A stretch of 64,000 nucleotides of DNA from Orobanche coerulescens (Eukaryota; Streptophyta; Magnoliopsida; Lamiales; Orobanchaceae), in contig CM065811.1 of NCBI GenBank assembly GCA_033398695.1, positions 77,343,001-77,407,000 of the forward strand, given 5' to 3'. Each line of letters starts with the position of its first letter. The stretch's first letter is position 1. The position numbers were made by a program, and so were the translations under genes. This document shows positions 11,089-21,423 of the stretch, in pieces. The notes beneath the pieces are model-generated. The model saw only the letters and a list, made by a program, of their open reading frames with translations, was not told the DNA's origin and did not search any database.

Positions 11089-13625
11089 GTTACTTGTATT
11101 TTTCTCCTGTCTATGGTATTCTCCATGACTAATTTGTGTAACACCCCCAGAATACGACCGGGAATGTCACACGCCGTAGACCCTTATCACAAGGATCCAC
11201 CAGGCTAAACTCCAAAAGACTACTCAAAGATTGACCGGCCGGGGTCAAAATTTAATACAAAGCAGACCGACAAGGTCATAAACCAATTCAGAAACTAACG
11301 ACATTCATATTACAATGACAACAATAAACTTGAACACAGAAAAGAATGACAATTCAATTTAATAAATGATAATTACACCCATGCAAGGGTGAATACTCGA
11401 ACGACAGAGAAATACCGACCAAAATGATACAAAAGAAAAGACTCTGACTCTGGTGTGATTAGCATCGTCGTCTTCCATCTCCTTCCAAGCCAATCCCGTG
11501 ACTGCTCCCGAGCCGCCAAAACTCGAGCGCATACAGCACCCACCCCGAAAACTCGGGGTTAGCAAACGGAATTTTGCTAGTGCAAGTACATAATATACAA
11601 GATATCTGACAGTAACAACACAAAATTTAACCGCCGTGAAGCCTTAACACAAACCATACATTCCCACAGTCAGCACAGAATAACACTCGCATACACGAGG
11701 TGAAAGGTAATCATATAGTCATATTCTCCTTACGGAAAATAACATTCATGAAACTTTAAACGAGCCCAAGGAGTCAGGAAGATCCCTTTTGTAAAAGGAA
11801 AAGTATTTTGATAAGATAGTTTGCAATCATTATTATTGACTCGGGCCGTTTAGGGGTTTTTAAAATCGAATGGGAATACTTTTGGAAATAATTTCAAAAC
11901 TCTCGGGTCCTTGACCCAACGTATGGAAAATGATTACACAAAAACCAAGTCAACTTATTTGGGGTTCTAGACCCAATTTATAGAACACCAACACAAACGA
12001 AATCATTACAACATCTCGCAGGGTTCTAAACCCAATCCAAATAACATCATCACGAATTCGATCATCTCAACATTCCACAGGGTCCTCGACCCAATACACA
12101 GAATGGCACCACAATACAATCAAAGGCACAATCTCTCATTCGACATATCCTGCTCAAGACCCCCGATTAATTAATCCTCGGAGATTTCGTCAAACCTCCT
12201 TGGTTAATTAACCCTGATACCCACGCTTTAAAAACAATTTGAAACAAGCTTTCAAAAACACGAATCGCGTACCAAATCAAGACAAACATTTGAAAGTGAG
12301 TTGAAAGAATTTGAGATACGAATATCGTTCGAGAACGGGGTCTTAGCTATCACTCAAATACCCGTAACCAATAAGCTCGCCAGCGCCTCCCTTGCACACC
12401 TGTGTACCGGCGTTCACTTCCATCATGTTGGCCGCTCCTTGAACATGTCACCGCACCGGCGTCACTCCCGCAAGAGCCGCCCCTTGCACGCGCATTAGGT
12501 GACATCGGCGTTCACCACCCATATGGAGCCGCACATTGCGGATACACCGTGCCGGAGTGCACGCCCGCCCTCGAGGTTCCGGATACGACGTTTCTCACAA
12601 CACGTATCCACATTATCACAAACATCCAGCACATGAACAAAGGTCACAACAATTTTCAACTCGGTACATCAAGTCACACAATTTCTCCGCCAGTCCATAA
12701 CCACACAAGTAGGCAGGAACACGCACGTTATTAATCAACTCAATCACGATAAGCGTTCAAGCATAACCAATCAACACCGCACATAGATATATATATATAA
12801 CCTTACTATATTATATGAATGACTATAGTTCATCCCTCAATCCAAGTTGAGTACGTCAACTAGTGTTAGCATTCATCACTCGTCGATCACCGACATAAGC
12901 ATGTATATCAATATACGTATATACATACTTATTTTTTAACATATAAATATATATATAATACATATATATATACACATACATATACATATATATATATATA
13001 TATACATATATACGTCCGTATAAACTCATACACTTCAACAACAATGATTTCACGCAGTTACAATTCGTATATCGAGGTACTTGCCTTGGTAATACGACGC
13101 GAAGGAGACGACGAAGGAATCGGTTCCGGTCCGAACAATCCTCTCAAATCCGACCCTAACACAATAATGATATATAATCAATCTCACATCATGAATACGA
13201 AGAAATCCCTCCTAGTTCTACCCGTTGGGACAATTTATCGAACACCAAGAGTGCGTAGGGAATTGAAATCGGTTAACGGTGAACTAACGGGATTTCATCC
13301 CAACCAAAAACAAGAAAGCCAAGGGTCACGAGAGTACTATCAAAATCTAACAACAACATCGGTTAATTCGGATTAAAACACAAGATCACCACCAAACCCT
13401 CCCCAAAAATCATACTAAGGTATAAGAGATCTTACCTCTTGAAGATACAAACCCTATAATCCGAAGAACACGTGCTAGATCCACAATCCGAGCTACACGA
13501 TCGAAGGAAGACGAAGAAAAACACACAATCGAAAGGGTGGATGGAGAAGAAATCCCCCTCTCAACCCTCTCTCTCTCTCGCGCACGGTGGAAGGGAGGAA
13601 GAAAATGTGCGAATCTCGGCAAAAC

Positions 13626-13635
13626 GCATTATAGC
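13626..13635 (-). promoter_or_regulatory. TATA-like box of the solo LTR
   Basis: The minus strand reads CTATAATGCG, directly downstream (minus sense) of the CCGCGG palindrome array and followed by a GAGAGAGAG-rich leader. This corresponds to CTATAAATG at 55148 and 60426 in related LTRs. Confidence 0.55.
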
Positions 13636-13646
13636 GGCGACCGCAT

Positions 13647-13975
13647 CGTGTGCCGCGGCTCGGCTAAAGCGTGCCGCGGCACAGGGCCAAAGATTGCGCC
13701 CGGTGGTGGTGACCGCTCGTTGTGCCGCGGCTCATTCGGAGTGTGCGCGGCTCGGACTCGGCATGTGCCGCGGCCTTTGCCCGGATCTTGAGGCACACGG
13801 TACAGAGGTTTTAACCGGCAAGTGCCACAGGTGTGCCGCGGCCGGACAAGTGTGCCGCGGCTTCCTTGGCTCATGTGCGCGGCTCACAAACCTTGTGCCG
13901 CGGCACACGCAGACACCGCTTGGCCAACAATCGGGTAATGTGTGCGCGCGGCACAATCCTTGTGCCGCGGCCCAC
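13647..13975. repeat. Array of about 11 GTGCCGCGGCAC-type palindromes in the solo LTR U3
   Basis: GTGCCGCGGCAC, GTGCCGCGGCTC and shortened forms (GTGCGCGGCTC) recur every 20-50 bp. Each full copy contains the palindrome CCGCGG. The repeat generates artefactual Pro-Arg-His or Cys-Ala-Ala-Ala peptides in several frames. The same word is found in the Athila-like LTRs at 28817-28995 and 36659-36834. Confidence 0.9.
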
Positions 13976-14530
13976 ACCCCCCCTCGGGTCCCAAAATGAC
14001 GAAAAATGATCCGGAAAGAGAATAAAAGCAATAGGAATCGATATTTGGGCAACAATAACACGAAATGGAAGTACGGAACCCCAAAAAGATCTGAGGTGCA
14101 CAACCAAAGTCGAACAAGGGACAAATTCCCTAAACTTCTAGGAAATTACACAAACGGCCCAAACATCCGAAAATCACGATACAACGTCGGATTAACAATC
14201 CGAAACTCACAACATGCTCTACTCAATCATACGAACTCATGGAAGTAAGAAAATGACGAAATCGAACGAGTTTAACGAGAGACAAATACACATGAGACAA
14301 AATATAACACAAGATGAAATTACGTAAAAACATCATCGAGACTCGTCTAAGCGGAGAAACTCCAAGAACAAAATAGGTTCAGAATTCCAAAACAGTGACA
14401 AGCGAGTTGTCGAAACGGACCTCCGCCGGAAAAATAAAAATTACCGGAAATCGAATTTGCGGATATTACAATTTGTATGCTGAAGACTGATTTCATGGGT
14501 TACTGTTTCTTATTTTTTTGAGTATGGCAG

Positions 14531-14656
14531 TGGGGGATGAGATCTAAGTGGAAATAAGCGCACTAACAAGGAGCAGTCATTCAATCAGGAGTTTGAGGGG
14601 CCAAATCAGTCTTCGCGTGTTAGTTGTGACAAAGGCTATCATGTTCGTGTAGTCAA
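14531..14656 (+). pseudogene. VIM-like: Captured exon of a VIM/ORTHRUS SRA-domain E3 ubiquitin ligase (first piece)
   Basis: After an AG at 14529-14530 the frame reads GG, a TGA, then DLSGNKRTNKEQSFNQEFEG and later RVSCDKGYHVRVVK. This matches the SRA (SET and RING associated) domain of plant VIM/ORTHRUS proteins, where the same place reads GGRDLSGNKRTNKEQSFDQ and CKKGYPVRVVR. VIM proteins bind hemimethylated CpG through this domain and recruit MET1 for maintenance methylation. The stop replaces the expected Arg and fits a CGA-to-TGA change. A GT at 14657 allows phase-consistent splicing (AA|A, Lys) to the exon at 15419. It lies within the CACTA element and is not a complete gene. Confidence 0.8.
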
Positions 14657-14849
14657 GTATTAAGGACTTTCTACTTGTCCTCCTCACTCATTGTTAAAAG
14701 AACTTTCTTGTTTCTCTTTGTTAGCAAAGACTAGAGCGATGTTGCTTAAGTCTCTTCTATTGCTCAACTGCACTAAAGAAACAAATGTCCGAAATAGTTG
14801 CTGTCAATGATGCATCCATTTTGAGTTTTTTCACATAGAATATTCCTTT

Positions 14850-15196
14850 ATTCAGTTTGCTTCATGATTTTTGTTGCCAGGATTGCCACTATTTCTTCTA
14901 ACTTGCTCAAATGTGTAACACCAGTTGCTTGAGGTGTCTTATCTGGAGTTATGTCGCATGTGATCAATACGCTCCACCTATCTTCATTAAACATCAGAAA
15001 GCAGTGACATCTGGAGTCCACTAATTGTCTTTTGGGGCCTCTGAATCTGAACTTTGCCATCAAAGTATTTGAGGTGTGTTTCAAATGCCACAGTTTCACT
15101 GAAGTTGGCAGTCCGGACGAGTTGTTTGTCACAGCCCTTCCGTAATCCCAAATCACTAACACCGAGTTCCTGTGCTTCAGCCTTCAGCCTATTCAT
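14850..15196 (-). pseudogene. Unidentified minus-strand coding-like fragment between the VIM-like exons
   Basis: Two overlapping minus-strand frames look protein-like. One (15196-14987) begins MNRLKAEAQELGVSDLGLRK. The other (15162-14848) contains CHCFLMFNEDRWSVLIT and ends in an acidic, Lys-rich tail with a stop. They may be one sequence broken by a frameshift near 15040. I do not recognise the family. The orientation is opposite to the flanking VIM-like exons, so it could be a third captured gene fragment inserted into that intron. Confidence 0.3.
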
Positions 15197-15418
15197 GAAT
15201 CATGGGTCCCCAGGGCTAACTCGTACTATTTGATAGGGTAAAACTTAAAAGCGGTGAATTACTCCCAACATCAAGCCATGTGGGAATTAGTGCTAATTTT
15301 GCTTCATGTATCATGTTTTTTTTTCTTTCCCCGTACCAGCTTGGTCGACATGACTCCCGTACAATACCGTTACCAACTCTGACAAACTCATTTTGATCCC
15401 CCTTAAACTTTTGAGCAG

Positions 15419-15545
15419 ATCAGAGAAAGATGAGCGTTCTTCATATGCACCAGAGAAGGGATACAGATATGATGGTGTAGAGAAGTGTTGGAGAAAAGCT
15501 GTAATGCAGGATTCTCAAAGCAAAATCACTGCAAACTCTTGGAAG
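15419..15545 (+). pseudogene. VIM-like: Captured exon of a VIM/ORTHRUS SRA-domain protein (second piece)
   Basis: Following GAGCAG (AG at 15417-15418), the exon completes a Lys codon with the previous exon. It reads SEKDERSSYAPEKGYRYDGV and then EKCWRK. This is the YDG part of the SRA-YDG domain, which in VIM proteins reads S-K-K-RSSYAPE-G-RYDGVYRIEKCWRK. Three residues (YRI) expected between DGV and EKCW are missing, and the sequence after CWRK no longer resembles the family. A GT follows at 15546. The YRI loss touches the conserved core, so methyl-CpG binding by any product is doubtful. Confidence 0.8.
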
Positions 15546-15969
15546 GTATTCAGGTATTTCTTTAAGATTTTTTCTTTTTTTTTTTTAACAAAAAATTCAT
15601 AAACACAGTTTAAGAATGCATATGTAAATACAATAGATAGAAAGCAGTAAAATATAAATACAATAGATCATATATATTGGTGTCCTATTTATTGTAGATT
15701 TAGATGGCCTTGGTTGATATCTTAAATGGCCATGGTTGATGAGTACAATTCTACTTATATATTGCTTTTATGTTTGGTGTTGGTATATATTGTTTTACAA
15801 TTTCTTGAAATTCTAGATGTGCCGCATATTGTTATTTTGTTAATAGGGTAGTTGACTTGTGAAGCAGAAATTAAGATAATTTTCCAATATTTTTATTGTT
15901 TGTATTTTATGTTTATGTTAAATATTTGAGGGAAGTACTTGATACTTTTATTTACAGACTGATGTTATG

Positions 15970-16300
15970 AAAGCTCTTGAAACTGAAGGTGTTGAGGTGC
16001 TAATAAATTGATTCATGATGGCAAAGAACACCGACCATCTTATCTAATTGGGAGACTTATTCAGAAAAAGGAACCAAAATCGAAGTCTTCAGCATCACCA
16101 TCCGTTCAAGTTGTTGATCTGTACGTGGCGGACCTAACTGCTAAGATTAGGGCTCAACTTTAACAAGAGATGAATGAAAAACTTGACCAAAAAGTTCGAG
16201 AAATGATGAAAGTGTTGGCGAGAAGAATCGATTTGAACTTAAAGATTGATGACTCTCGAAATCGGTCGAGGAGTCCTATGGCGGTGATAATGTCACTCCT
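15970..16300 (+). pseudogene. Remnant of a TNPA/Ptta-type CACTA-associated protein (C-terminal part)
   Basis: In one frame the region reads a PSYLIGRLIQKKEP-like segment, then YVADLTAKIRAQL, a stop, and QEMNEKLDQKVREMMKVLA, an amphipathic helix. This arrangement resembles the C-terminal coiled coil of plant En/Spm TNPA/'Ptta' proteins, which bind subterminal repeats. At least two in-frame stops are present. Its position about 750 bp inside the right end of the CACTA element fits. The call rests on weak similarity. Confidence 0.4.
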
Positions 16301-16539
16301 TGGTGATCTCATCATTTTATATTATGCTAGCTAAGTGACTTAAGTAGTTTTGTTATATTTATGGATTGCGATCATAACTTGTTCTTAGGTATTATGGATT
16401 GAATATTAGCAGTCATGTATTTTGGATGTTGTTATGGTTGAGAGTGTTTTAATGGTATTGACTATTTTATGGTAATATTTATTTTCCAATATAATATTTT
16501 GCTTTTTACCATGAAAAATGTTGGTAAAAACCTGCAAAA

Positions 16540-17046
16540 ATGTAGCCATAGACTATAATTTATAATTCTTTCTGTTGTCAAAATATAAAAATTGTGTTGG
16601 CAAAGATTAAAAGTGTGTTGGCAAAAGTTAGAACTGTTCATATATAAGTGTAGCCATAGTGTTAAAGTTGTTGGTAAAGATGTCAAAGTGTTTCACAATT
16701 TAATGTTACATTAGACCTCATGAGTGTTAGCATAGGTCTACGGCTACACAAATTTCTGTGTCACTAAAAATATAAAAGTGTGGCCTTAAGTCTACAGCAA
16801 CACAAAATCTAGTGTAGCTACAGACAATGAAAGTGTAGGCATAGGGGTCTATTGCTACACTTTTTTAACATGTTACCAAAAACAAGAAAAGTGTTATCTT
16901 AGACCCCTATGGTTGCGGCTGTTTTTGTAACACCTTCGAATTTGGTCAAAGTGTAGCCATAGCTTGTTTTCCTGCCTTCAGCAACACTTTTTGGACTTTT
17001 GAACACAGTTTTTCAGGTGTTGCTGAAACCCATATATGGTGTAGTG
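16540..17046. repeat. Right subterminal repeats and terminal inverted repeat of the CACTA element
   Basis: At least ten GTGTAGCCATAG / GGCTACAC / GTGTTGGCAAAG-type words precede the terminus that mirrors the left TIR. The density is highest in 16720-16990. Confidence 0.75.
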
Positions 17047-17151
17047 TCCTCATCGGAGTAATTGATGATATAATGTGGTTTGGTACTATAATTATATTAT
17101 TTAATTCATTAATTTTCATTCGCCTGGTGGGTCCCAGTTGGGGGTACTACA

Positions 17152-17601
17152 ATGATCTTCTTCATATTGATGATTCTCTACTTGTTTTGACCGACATTAT
17201 CATATATTTTACTTTTTTTATTTTTTTCATTGATATTTGGTTTTGTTAGGATATTTGATGTTTGGTTACTTTCGGTTATTTTGCTTGGATAAATTGCTAT
17301 TTTCGTATCTCCCATATCTCTCTTACTATATTTATTGACACGTTTTTACTAACCATGTTTCTTGAGATAATTTTTGCAGATTATCATTGATTACGCTTTA
17401 TAGTTACTAATATTACCCTCTTACAATTTTTGTTAATGACAAAAAAAAGAGGGAGAAATATATTTGTTGGACTGTTTTGAACTTATTACTAAACTCAGGG
17501 GGAGTTACTCTGAGGGGGAGTTCTTCAAAATAAATTTGCGATCCCTCAATTTCTCTAACAAATTTTCATAATTATTTTGTCATCATCAAAAAGGGGGAGA
17601 T
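17152..17601 (+). mobile_element. 3' non-coding region and polypurine tracts of a Sirevirus-like Copia element
   Basis: Several purine tracts (GAGGGAGAAA, CAGGGGGAGTT, TGAGGGGGAGTT) precede CATCATCAAAAAGGGGGAGA and an LTR start at 17602. Multiple polypurine tracts before the 3' LTR, together with the phrase ATCATCAAAAAGGGGGAGATTG, are characteristic of Sireviruses. No coding sequence is seen. The gypsy LTR ending at 17151 abuts it directly, which implies that element inserted into the Sirevirus. Confidence 0.65.
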
Positions 17602-18250
17602 TGTTGGATCAATATTTTTTATCACATATTTTGATGATGTTTACATAGACAAAATAATCATAGATAACATACGCTAGCCTTATAGCATAACGTACGTAAT
17701 GATCACTCACATATATACTTGTTGCAAAGTCTTTAAATTTGCAGGGTTATGTAGTTGGACAACCTATATTACAAGACATACATAATGTACGCAACATGAT
17801 TCACATAATGTACGTTATGTACAAAAATGAACCATTGTGCAGATTCCAGAAGGTAAACATATTAGTCATATATATCATAACGTAGAAACCGATGCTTCAT
17901 AACTTACGCTAAGCATTTGAAGCTAAATTCAAAATTGGACCGTTGATGTGCCATTGATGTCATTCAGTAGGTCATCATACATAACGGCTATCTAAGGATA
18001 CTATAACGTATGCAACCAGTGTCAATAACGTATGAAAAGGATGAGCCATAAGCTACTTCCTGATTCTGGACTTGCAATTACGTGCGTTACACAAATGAGT
18101 AACGTACGCTACGGTTCTTACGTACGTAACACATGTTAAATAACGTACGTTAAGGATGTATACTATTCCAACGGGAAAGAGACTCCAAAATGCTATAAAT
18201 AGAAGCATATGGATGTGTTGAAGAACACAAGAACTCTCTGATCATATCAA
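17602..18250 (+). repeat. Sirevirus-like 3' LTR (plus strand), 3' end uncertain
   Basis: It starts TGTTGGATCAAT and then TTTTGATGATGT immediately after the polypurine tract. It contains TAACGTACGTTA-type palindromes from about 17660 to 18150 (AACGTACGTAA, CTTACGTACGTAAC, TAACGTACGTTA) and a CTATAAATAG box at 18193-18202. The right end is not clear because an inverted LTR fragment follows. Confidence 0.6.
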
Positions 18251-18487
18251 GCTATATAATTTATTTGAGCTTCATCATAATTAACTTTAAAATATCTGAT
18301 CACAAGCTTTATCAACGATTTTGGAACTCGACTGATCTTGATCTATAATTAGCTTTAAAATATTAACTTTTAGGCCTATAAAAGTTCATTTGGTCCTTCT
18401 TTACAATGCGAAGTAACTTTGAATTTGCATTTAAATCCAACTTATTATATGGATGACATCATCAAAACCATATTTGTATTCCTTAAA
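18250..18487 (-). repeat. Inverted fragment of a Sirevirus-like LTR (U3 start)
   Basis: On the minus strand this reads TAAGGAATACAAATATGG, TTTTGATGATGTCATCC, then GCATTGTAAAGAAGGACCAAATGA. The same order is found at the minus-strand start of the LTR at 164-2366. It is therefore opposite in orientation to the LTR immediately to its left. The left breakpoint is approximate. Confidence 0.5.
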
Positions 18488-18952
18488 ACGATTTTTCCCA
18501 CTATTTACATAAACATCAAGTTTGATGTTTTAAAATAGTCTATGGGTCCCATAAGAGATTCACGGGGCTGTAATTCCCCTATAACTTTTGGTGGTGTTAC
18601 AGTGCATAAGCCACCGACATATACAGAATCCTGAAAGTACACGTTTTTTCATGTACCTAATTAGTCTCCTACAAGTTCCCCTCTTGTGCAAAGACCAATT
18701 TGTTCATCTATACATAACCATATATGTCCTAGTAAAAATTTAAACATTACCATCGGTATGTAGGTATGACTTCAAGAATGTCACGATAGAGAAATTGACA
18801 ATGAACATCAATAAGAATTAACAAATCCAATGAAGATCAAAGTAACTCCCCTAAGTGAAGTGAAGAAAAAAAAAAGACCAAGAACCATTTTTCCTGAAGA
18901 AACAAATGATTGACAAGATCAGCAATATCAACAATATCATCCCAATATAAAT
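18488..18952. other. Gypsy LTR tail-like fragment, then unannotated sequence
   Basis: The stretch 18541-18601 (ATTCACGGGGCTGTAATTCC ... GGTGGTGTTACA) resembles the end of chromovirus LTRs. From 18602 to 18952 I see AT-rich sequence without a recognisable gene. TAAAT at 18948-18952 is the probable left target site copy of the chromovirus that starts at 18953. Confidence 0.4.
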
Positions 18953-19094
18953 TGTAATATCTGGATAATTGTTGAGTATTTTCATCTGTATTTGAAACTT
19001 GTAATATTCGACTTTGTGGTATCTATAATCGAAGTATAATTTTTCCCGTATTCGTATTCCAAACAGTCATGATCATATTAGGAAGAATTTGCTA

Positions 19095-19490
19095 CGTCAT
19101 ATTGTACGCTAGCAGATGAGCTTAACATACGTTATGAACTGAGGATAGCATACACTATGGACGATGCATAGCGTACGTAACAGGCAGTCAGGCAGATAAG
19201 GTTGGTCGGCACATGGGCCATCTTGGGATGGGGACAAGGATAAGATTCCCCACGTGATCCGGACAGCTGTTTGAAAAAGCAAGTCAACGAGGTTTAACGT
19301 ACGCTAAAGGGCTAAGATAGCGTATGCTAAATAGAGCTTATCACGTACGTAAAAGGTAATGGTTAACATACGTTAAGGAAGTTATAAATGAGGCAGTAGC
19401 TACTGTCAGACGTTAACGCATGCTAAATATTTCAGATAGCGTACGTTAAGGCGATAACGTACGTAATGCTGTGAGGATAACGTACGTAAA
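19095..19490. repeat. Array of TAACGTACGTTA / TAGCGTACGCTA-type palindromes in the chromovirus 5' LTR
   Basis: Copies and near copies (TAACGTACGCTAAAG, GCGTACGTTA, ATAACGTACGTAA and decayed forms) recur every 15-50 bp and end about 10 bp before the TATA box at 19501-19509. A CAGTAGCTACTG palindrome occurs at 19394-19405. The equivalent 3' LTR array is at 44893-45290. The core ACGTACGT differs from the GCGTGCGC and CCGCGG cores of other LTRs in the window. Confidence 0.85.
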
Positions 19491-21047
19491 GGTCTGAGTT
19501 TTATAAATATGGCAGCACCCCATTTCATTTCAACTCGTTTCTTTTCATTCCTTATCCTATTTATGAGGGTCCAGAGAGCTTTCTCCCCCACATATAATCT
19601 TTATATAGCCTCTTTACCTGGTTTAGAAGATCATAGACATCTCGGATTGGTGTTCAAGCCTACAGTTTCGAGTTTTATCGACCGTTTTCATCGTTATTCT
19701 TTGTGAAAGGTATGTTGACACTAAACCTAACCTTGAATTCGGTTTCTTGAGTATGTTACTGAGATTATTACATTTCAAGGATGTCATAGTAATCGAATAT
19801 CATCTTTTAGGAAGATAGGTTTGGTTATACTTGGATTGTTCTTCATTGTTAAGAGAATTGTGATTGAACCTTGGCATGTTGAACCCTATGATGTAGTTTA
19901 TGAGATTGTGGTATGTTTTGGTCAAGTTGTATACAATGCCATGTTAGTATCATCACCTAGAATCGAAGTGTTCAAGAAGATAAATTCTAGGAGTTTCACC
20001 AAGATTATTTCGTATTTCGTAAGAGGTGTTTGAATTGATAAATTTCGTTACATTCTTGGCTATAATGGATTGATTATGTTGCGGATAATCGAATTGAACC
20101 TAGAACATGGTTGTGTCATCTTCCTTTGAGAATTTGTTAGTATTCGTATGATCATACCTTTGATACGAATTGTATGAATGGCCGAACCATGAATGAAGAT
20201 TGAAGTATAGAATTATAATGGTTTGATGAATATCTTTGAAAACATAGACACCAGCATTGTACCTCAATGTGTTCGTAAGTATAACGTACGTTAAGTATCA
20301 TGCATTACGTATGTTATAGCATCAGTTGAGATGTAGTCGTCTGATCAGAGAACTTTGTCAAATACAAGCATAGCATAAGTTAGGCATAGGAGCTTATGTA
20401 CGTTAAGACACAGACTTAACGTATGATGTATTGAGTCTATAACATCCAGTATGAAGAGAATCAGACAGCATCCGAAGTGTCGGCAACTTTCGGCCATAGT
20501 TTAGGATGTTAGATGTTCGTACGTTAGTTATATGACGTAAGATGAACTCTATATTATTTCTTTTGTTTAAGGTCCGAGCTTTGCAAAGTGATTGATCGAA
20601 GGGGCGACCTTCGAGTGTATTGACATCCGTTGAAGTATTATTCTTGTCGTCAATTTAAGGCAAGTACCTTAATTATATTTATTGGTATTGATGTCGATTA
20701 TATTGTTGTTGTATTGTGCATATGTGTTGTGATTGTTTGTCCACCATGCGTTAGTCCGACGGGATCATCATGGGAATCTATAGCTGTGTGCGTTGGATCG
20801 CTGGACAGGTATCTCCACCATGCATTGGTCCGACGGGATCATCATGGGAATCTATAGCTATGTGCGCTGGATCGTTGGAATACCACGAGTATATTGAGAT
20901 TGATATGATATGTTGTACATTGTTACTGTTTCTCGTTGGAGAGACTTGTCATGATTATTGTTGATATTATTGACGTTATTATTCAGGGATTGTTGAATAA
21001 ATCATTGTTGTATAATTATCGTACTTATACTAGCATCATTGTGCTAA

Positions 21048-21059
21048 CCCCTTCGGGGG
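21048..21059 (+). other. CCCC-TTCG-GGGG hairpin in the LTR R region
   Basis: CCCCTTCGGGGG can fold into a four-base-pair stem closed by a UUCG tetraloop in RNA. The equivalent in the 3' LTR is at 46836-46847. Similar C4/G4 hairpins occur at the same relative place in the LTRs at 4400 (6491-6501), 11137 (11533-11548, minus) and 54353 (56995-57009). Confidence 0.6.
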
Positions 21060-21411
21060 TGAACATTTGTTTTATGTTCAGGATCTAGGAGAGCGGGAAA
21101 ACAACCACTAGAGACACATGACGAAGAAGGTGCAGAGTGATGTTACGGCCGGATTATTTTGTCATATGTTTGTGTTATGTTTAATAATGTACTCGAGTAC
21201 GTTGTCGTTTGTAATGTTGGATTTGGTCATGTATTAATGTTCATCGTTTGACGTTTGTCTTTCAGTACTGTTTTCAGACTCGTGTTGTATTTTATTTCTG
21301 CTGCCGTTGTTTGTTGGTATTTTTTATTGTCTTTTTATTTCCTCAGCCTTCTTACATAAAGGATTCACGGCCCTGTAATATTCCTGAATATATCAGGGGT
21401 GTTACAAAATA

Positions 21412-21423
21412 TGGTATCAGAGC
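21412..21423 (+). other. Primer-binding site, initiator tRNA-Met, of the chromovirus
   Basis: TGGTATCAGAGC is an exact match to the complement of the initiator tRNA-Met 3' end and lies five bases after the LTR. The leader continues to 21543 and resumes after the Copia insertion at 39889. Confidence 0.92.

Larger units (their letters stand above)
11137..14470 (-). repeat. Solo LTR of a Ty3/gypsy element (minus strand), TSD ATTTG
   Basis: The plus strand reads TGTAACACC... to ...GATATTACA and is flanked on both sides by ATTTG (11132-11136 and 14471-14475). No internal region is attached, so it is a solo LTR left by LTR-LTR recombination. On the minus strand it starts TGTAATATCCGCAAATTCG and continues with a segment closely resembling the LTRs at 54353 and 59640. 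It shares their R-region hairpin (11533-11548) and GAGAG-rich leader, so it is the same family. Its U3, however, carries GTGCCGCGGCAC palindromes instead of TATCGGCCGATA. All small reading frames in it are by-products. Confidence 0.9.
6737..17046. mobile_element. CACTA (En/Spm-type) DNA transposon carrying host gene fragments
   Basis: The left end CACTACACCATATATGG (6737) and the right end, reverse complement of CACTACACCATATATGG, ending at 17046, form terminal inverted repeats of about 29 bp with a few mismatches. Both ends are flanked by TCC (6734-6736 and 17047-17049), the 3-bp duplication expected for CACTA. Short GTGTAGCC/GGCTACAC words crowd the subterminal regions, as expected for TNPA-type binding sites. 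No TNPD/TNP2 transposase is recognisable, and only a decayed TNPA-like piece remains near the right end, so it is non-autonomous. It carries an NPGR2-like exon, two VIM/ORTHRUS exons and a solo LTR inserted later. Orientation is not certain. Confidence 0.9.
4400..17151 (+). repeat. Ty3/gypsy LTR, split into 4400-6736 and 17050-17151 by a CACTA insertion
   Basis: The LTR starts TGTAATACCCGG at 4400 after a purine-rich GAGGAGGATGTTA. It has a palindrome array at 4617-5180, a TATA box at 5191-5200, an R-region hairpin (CCCCATTGGGG, 6491-6501) and a G-rich segment. At 6736 it is interrupted by the CACTA element. It resumes after the duplicated TCC (17047-17049) and ends GGGGGTACTACA at 17151. Without the insertion it would be about 2.44 kb, close to the 2.45-2.48 kb chromovirus LTRs at 18953 and 44726. 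The rejoining is inferred from the CACTA target duplication and the LTR-like terminus. Confidence 0.65.
18953..21406 (+). repeat. 5' LTR of the chromovirus
   Basis: A 2454-bp LTR with the order: AATATTCGACTTTGG start region; TAACGTACGTTA-type array (about 19095-19490); TATA box at 19501-19509; a second scattered set of ACGTACGT-type motifs (about 20280-20540); a tandem duplication of about 74 bp (20741-20885) containing GTCCGACGGGATCATCATGG; a CCCC-TTCG-GGGG hairpin at 21048-21059; end GGGGTGTTACA. Divergence from the 3' LTR is visible throughout (many transitions), so the insertion is old. Confidence 0.9.

Noticed and set aside
13472..14124. Several overlapping reading frames rich in Cys-Ala-Ala or Pro-Arg-His
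   Set aside because: They are by-products of the GTGCCGCGGCAC repeat in an LTR, present in several frames at once, and have no family features.
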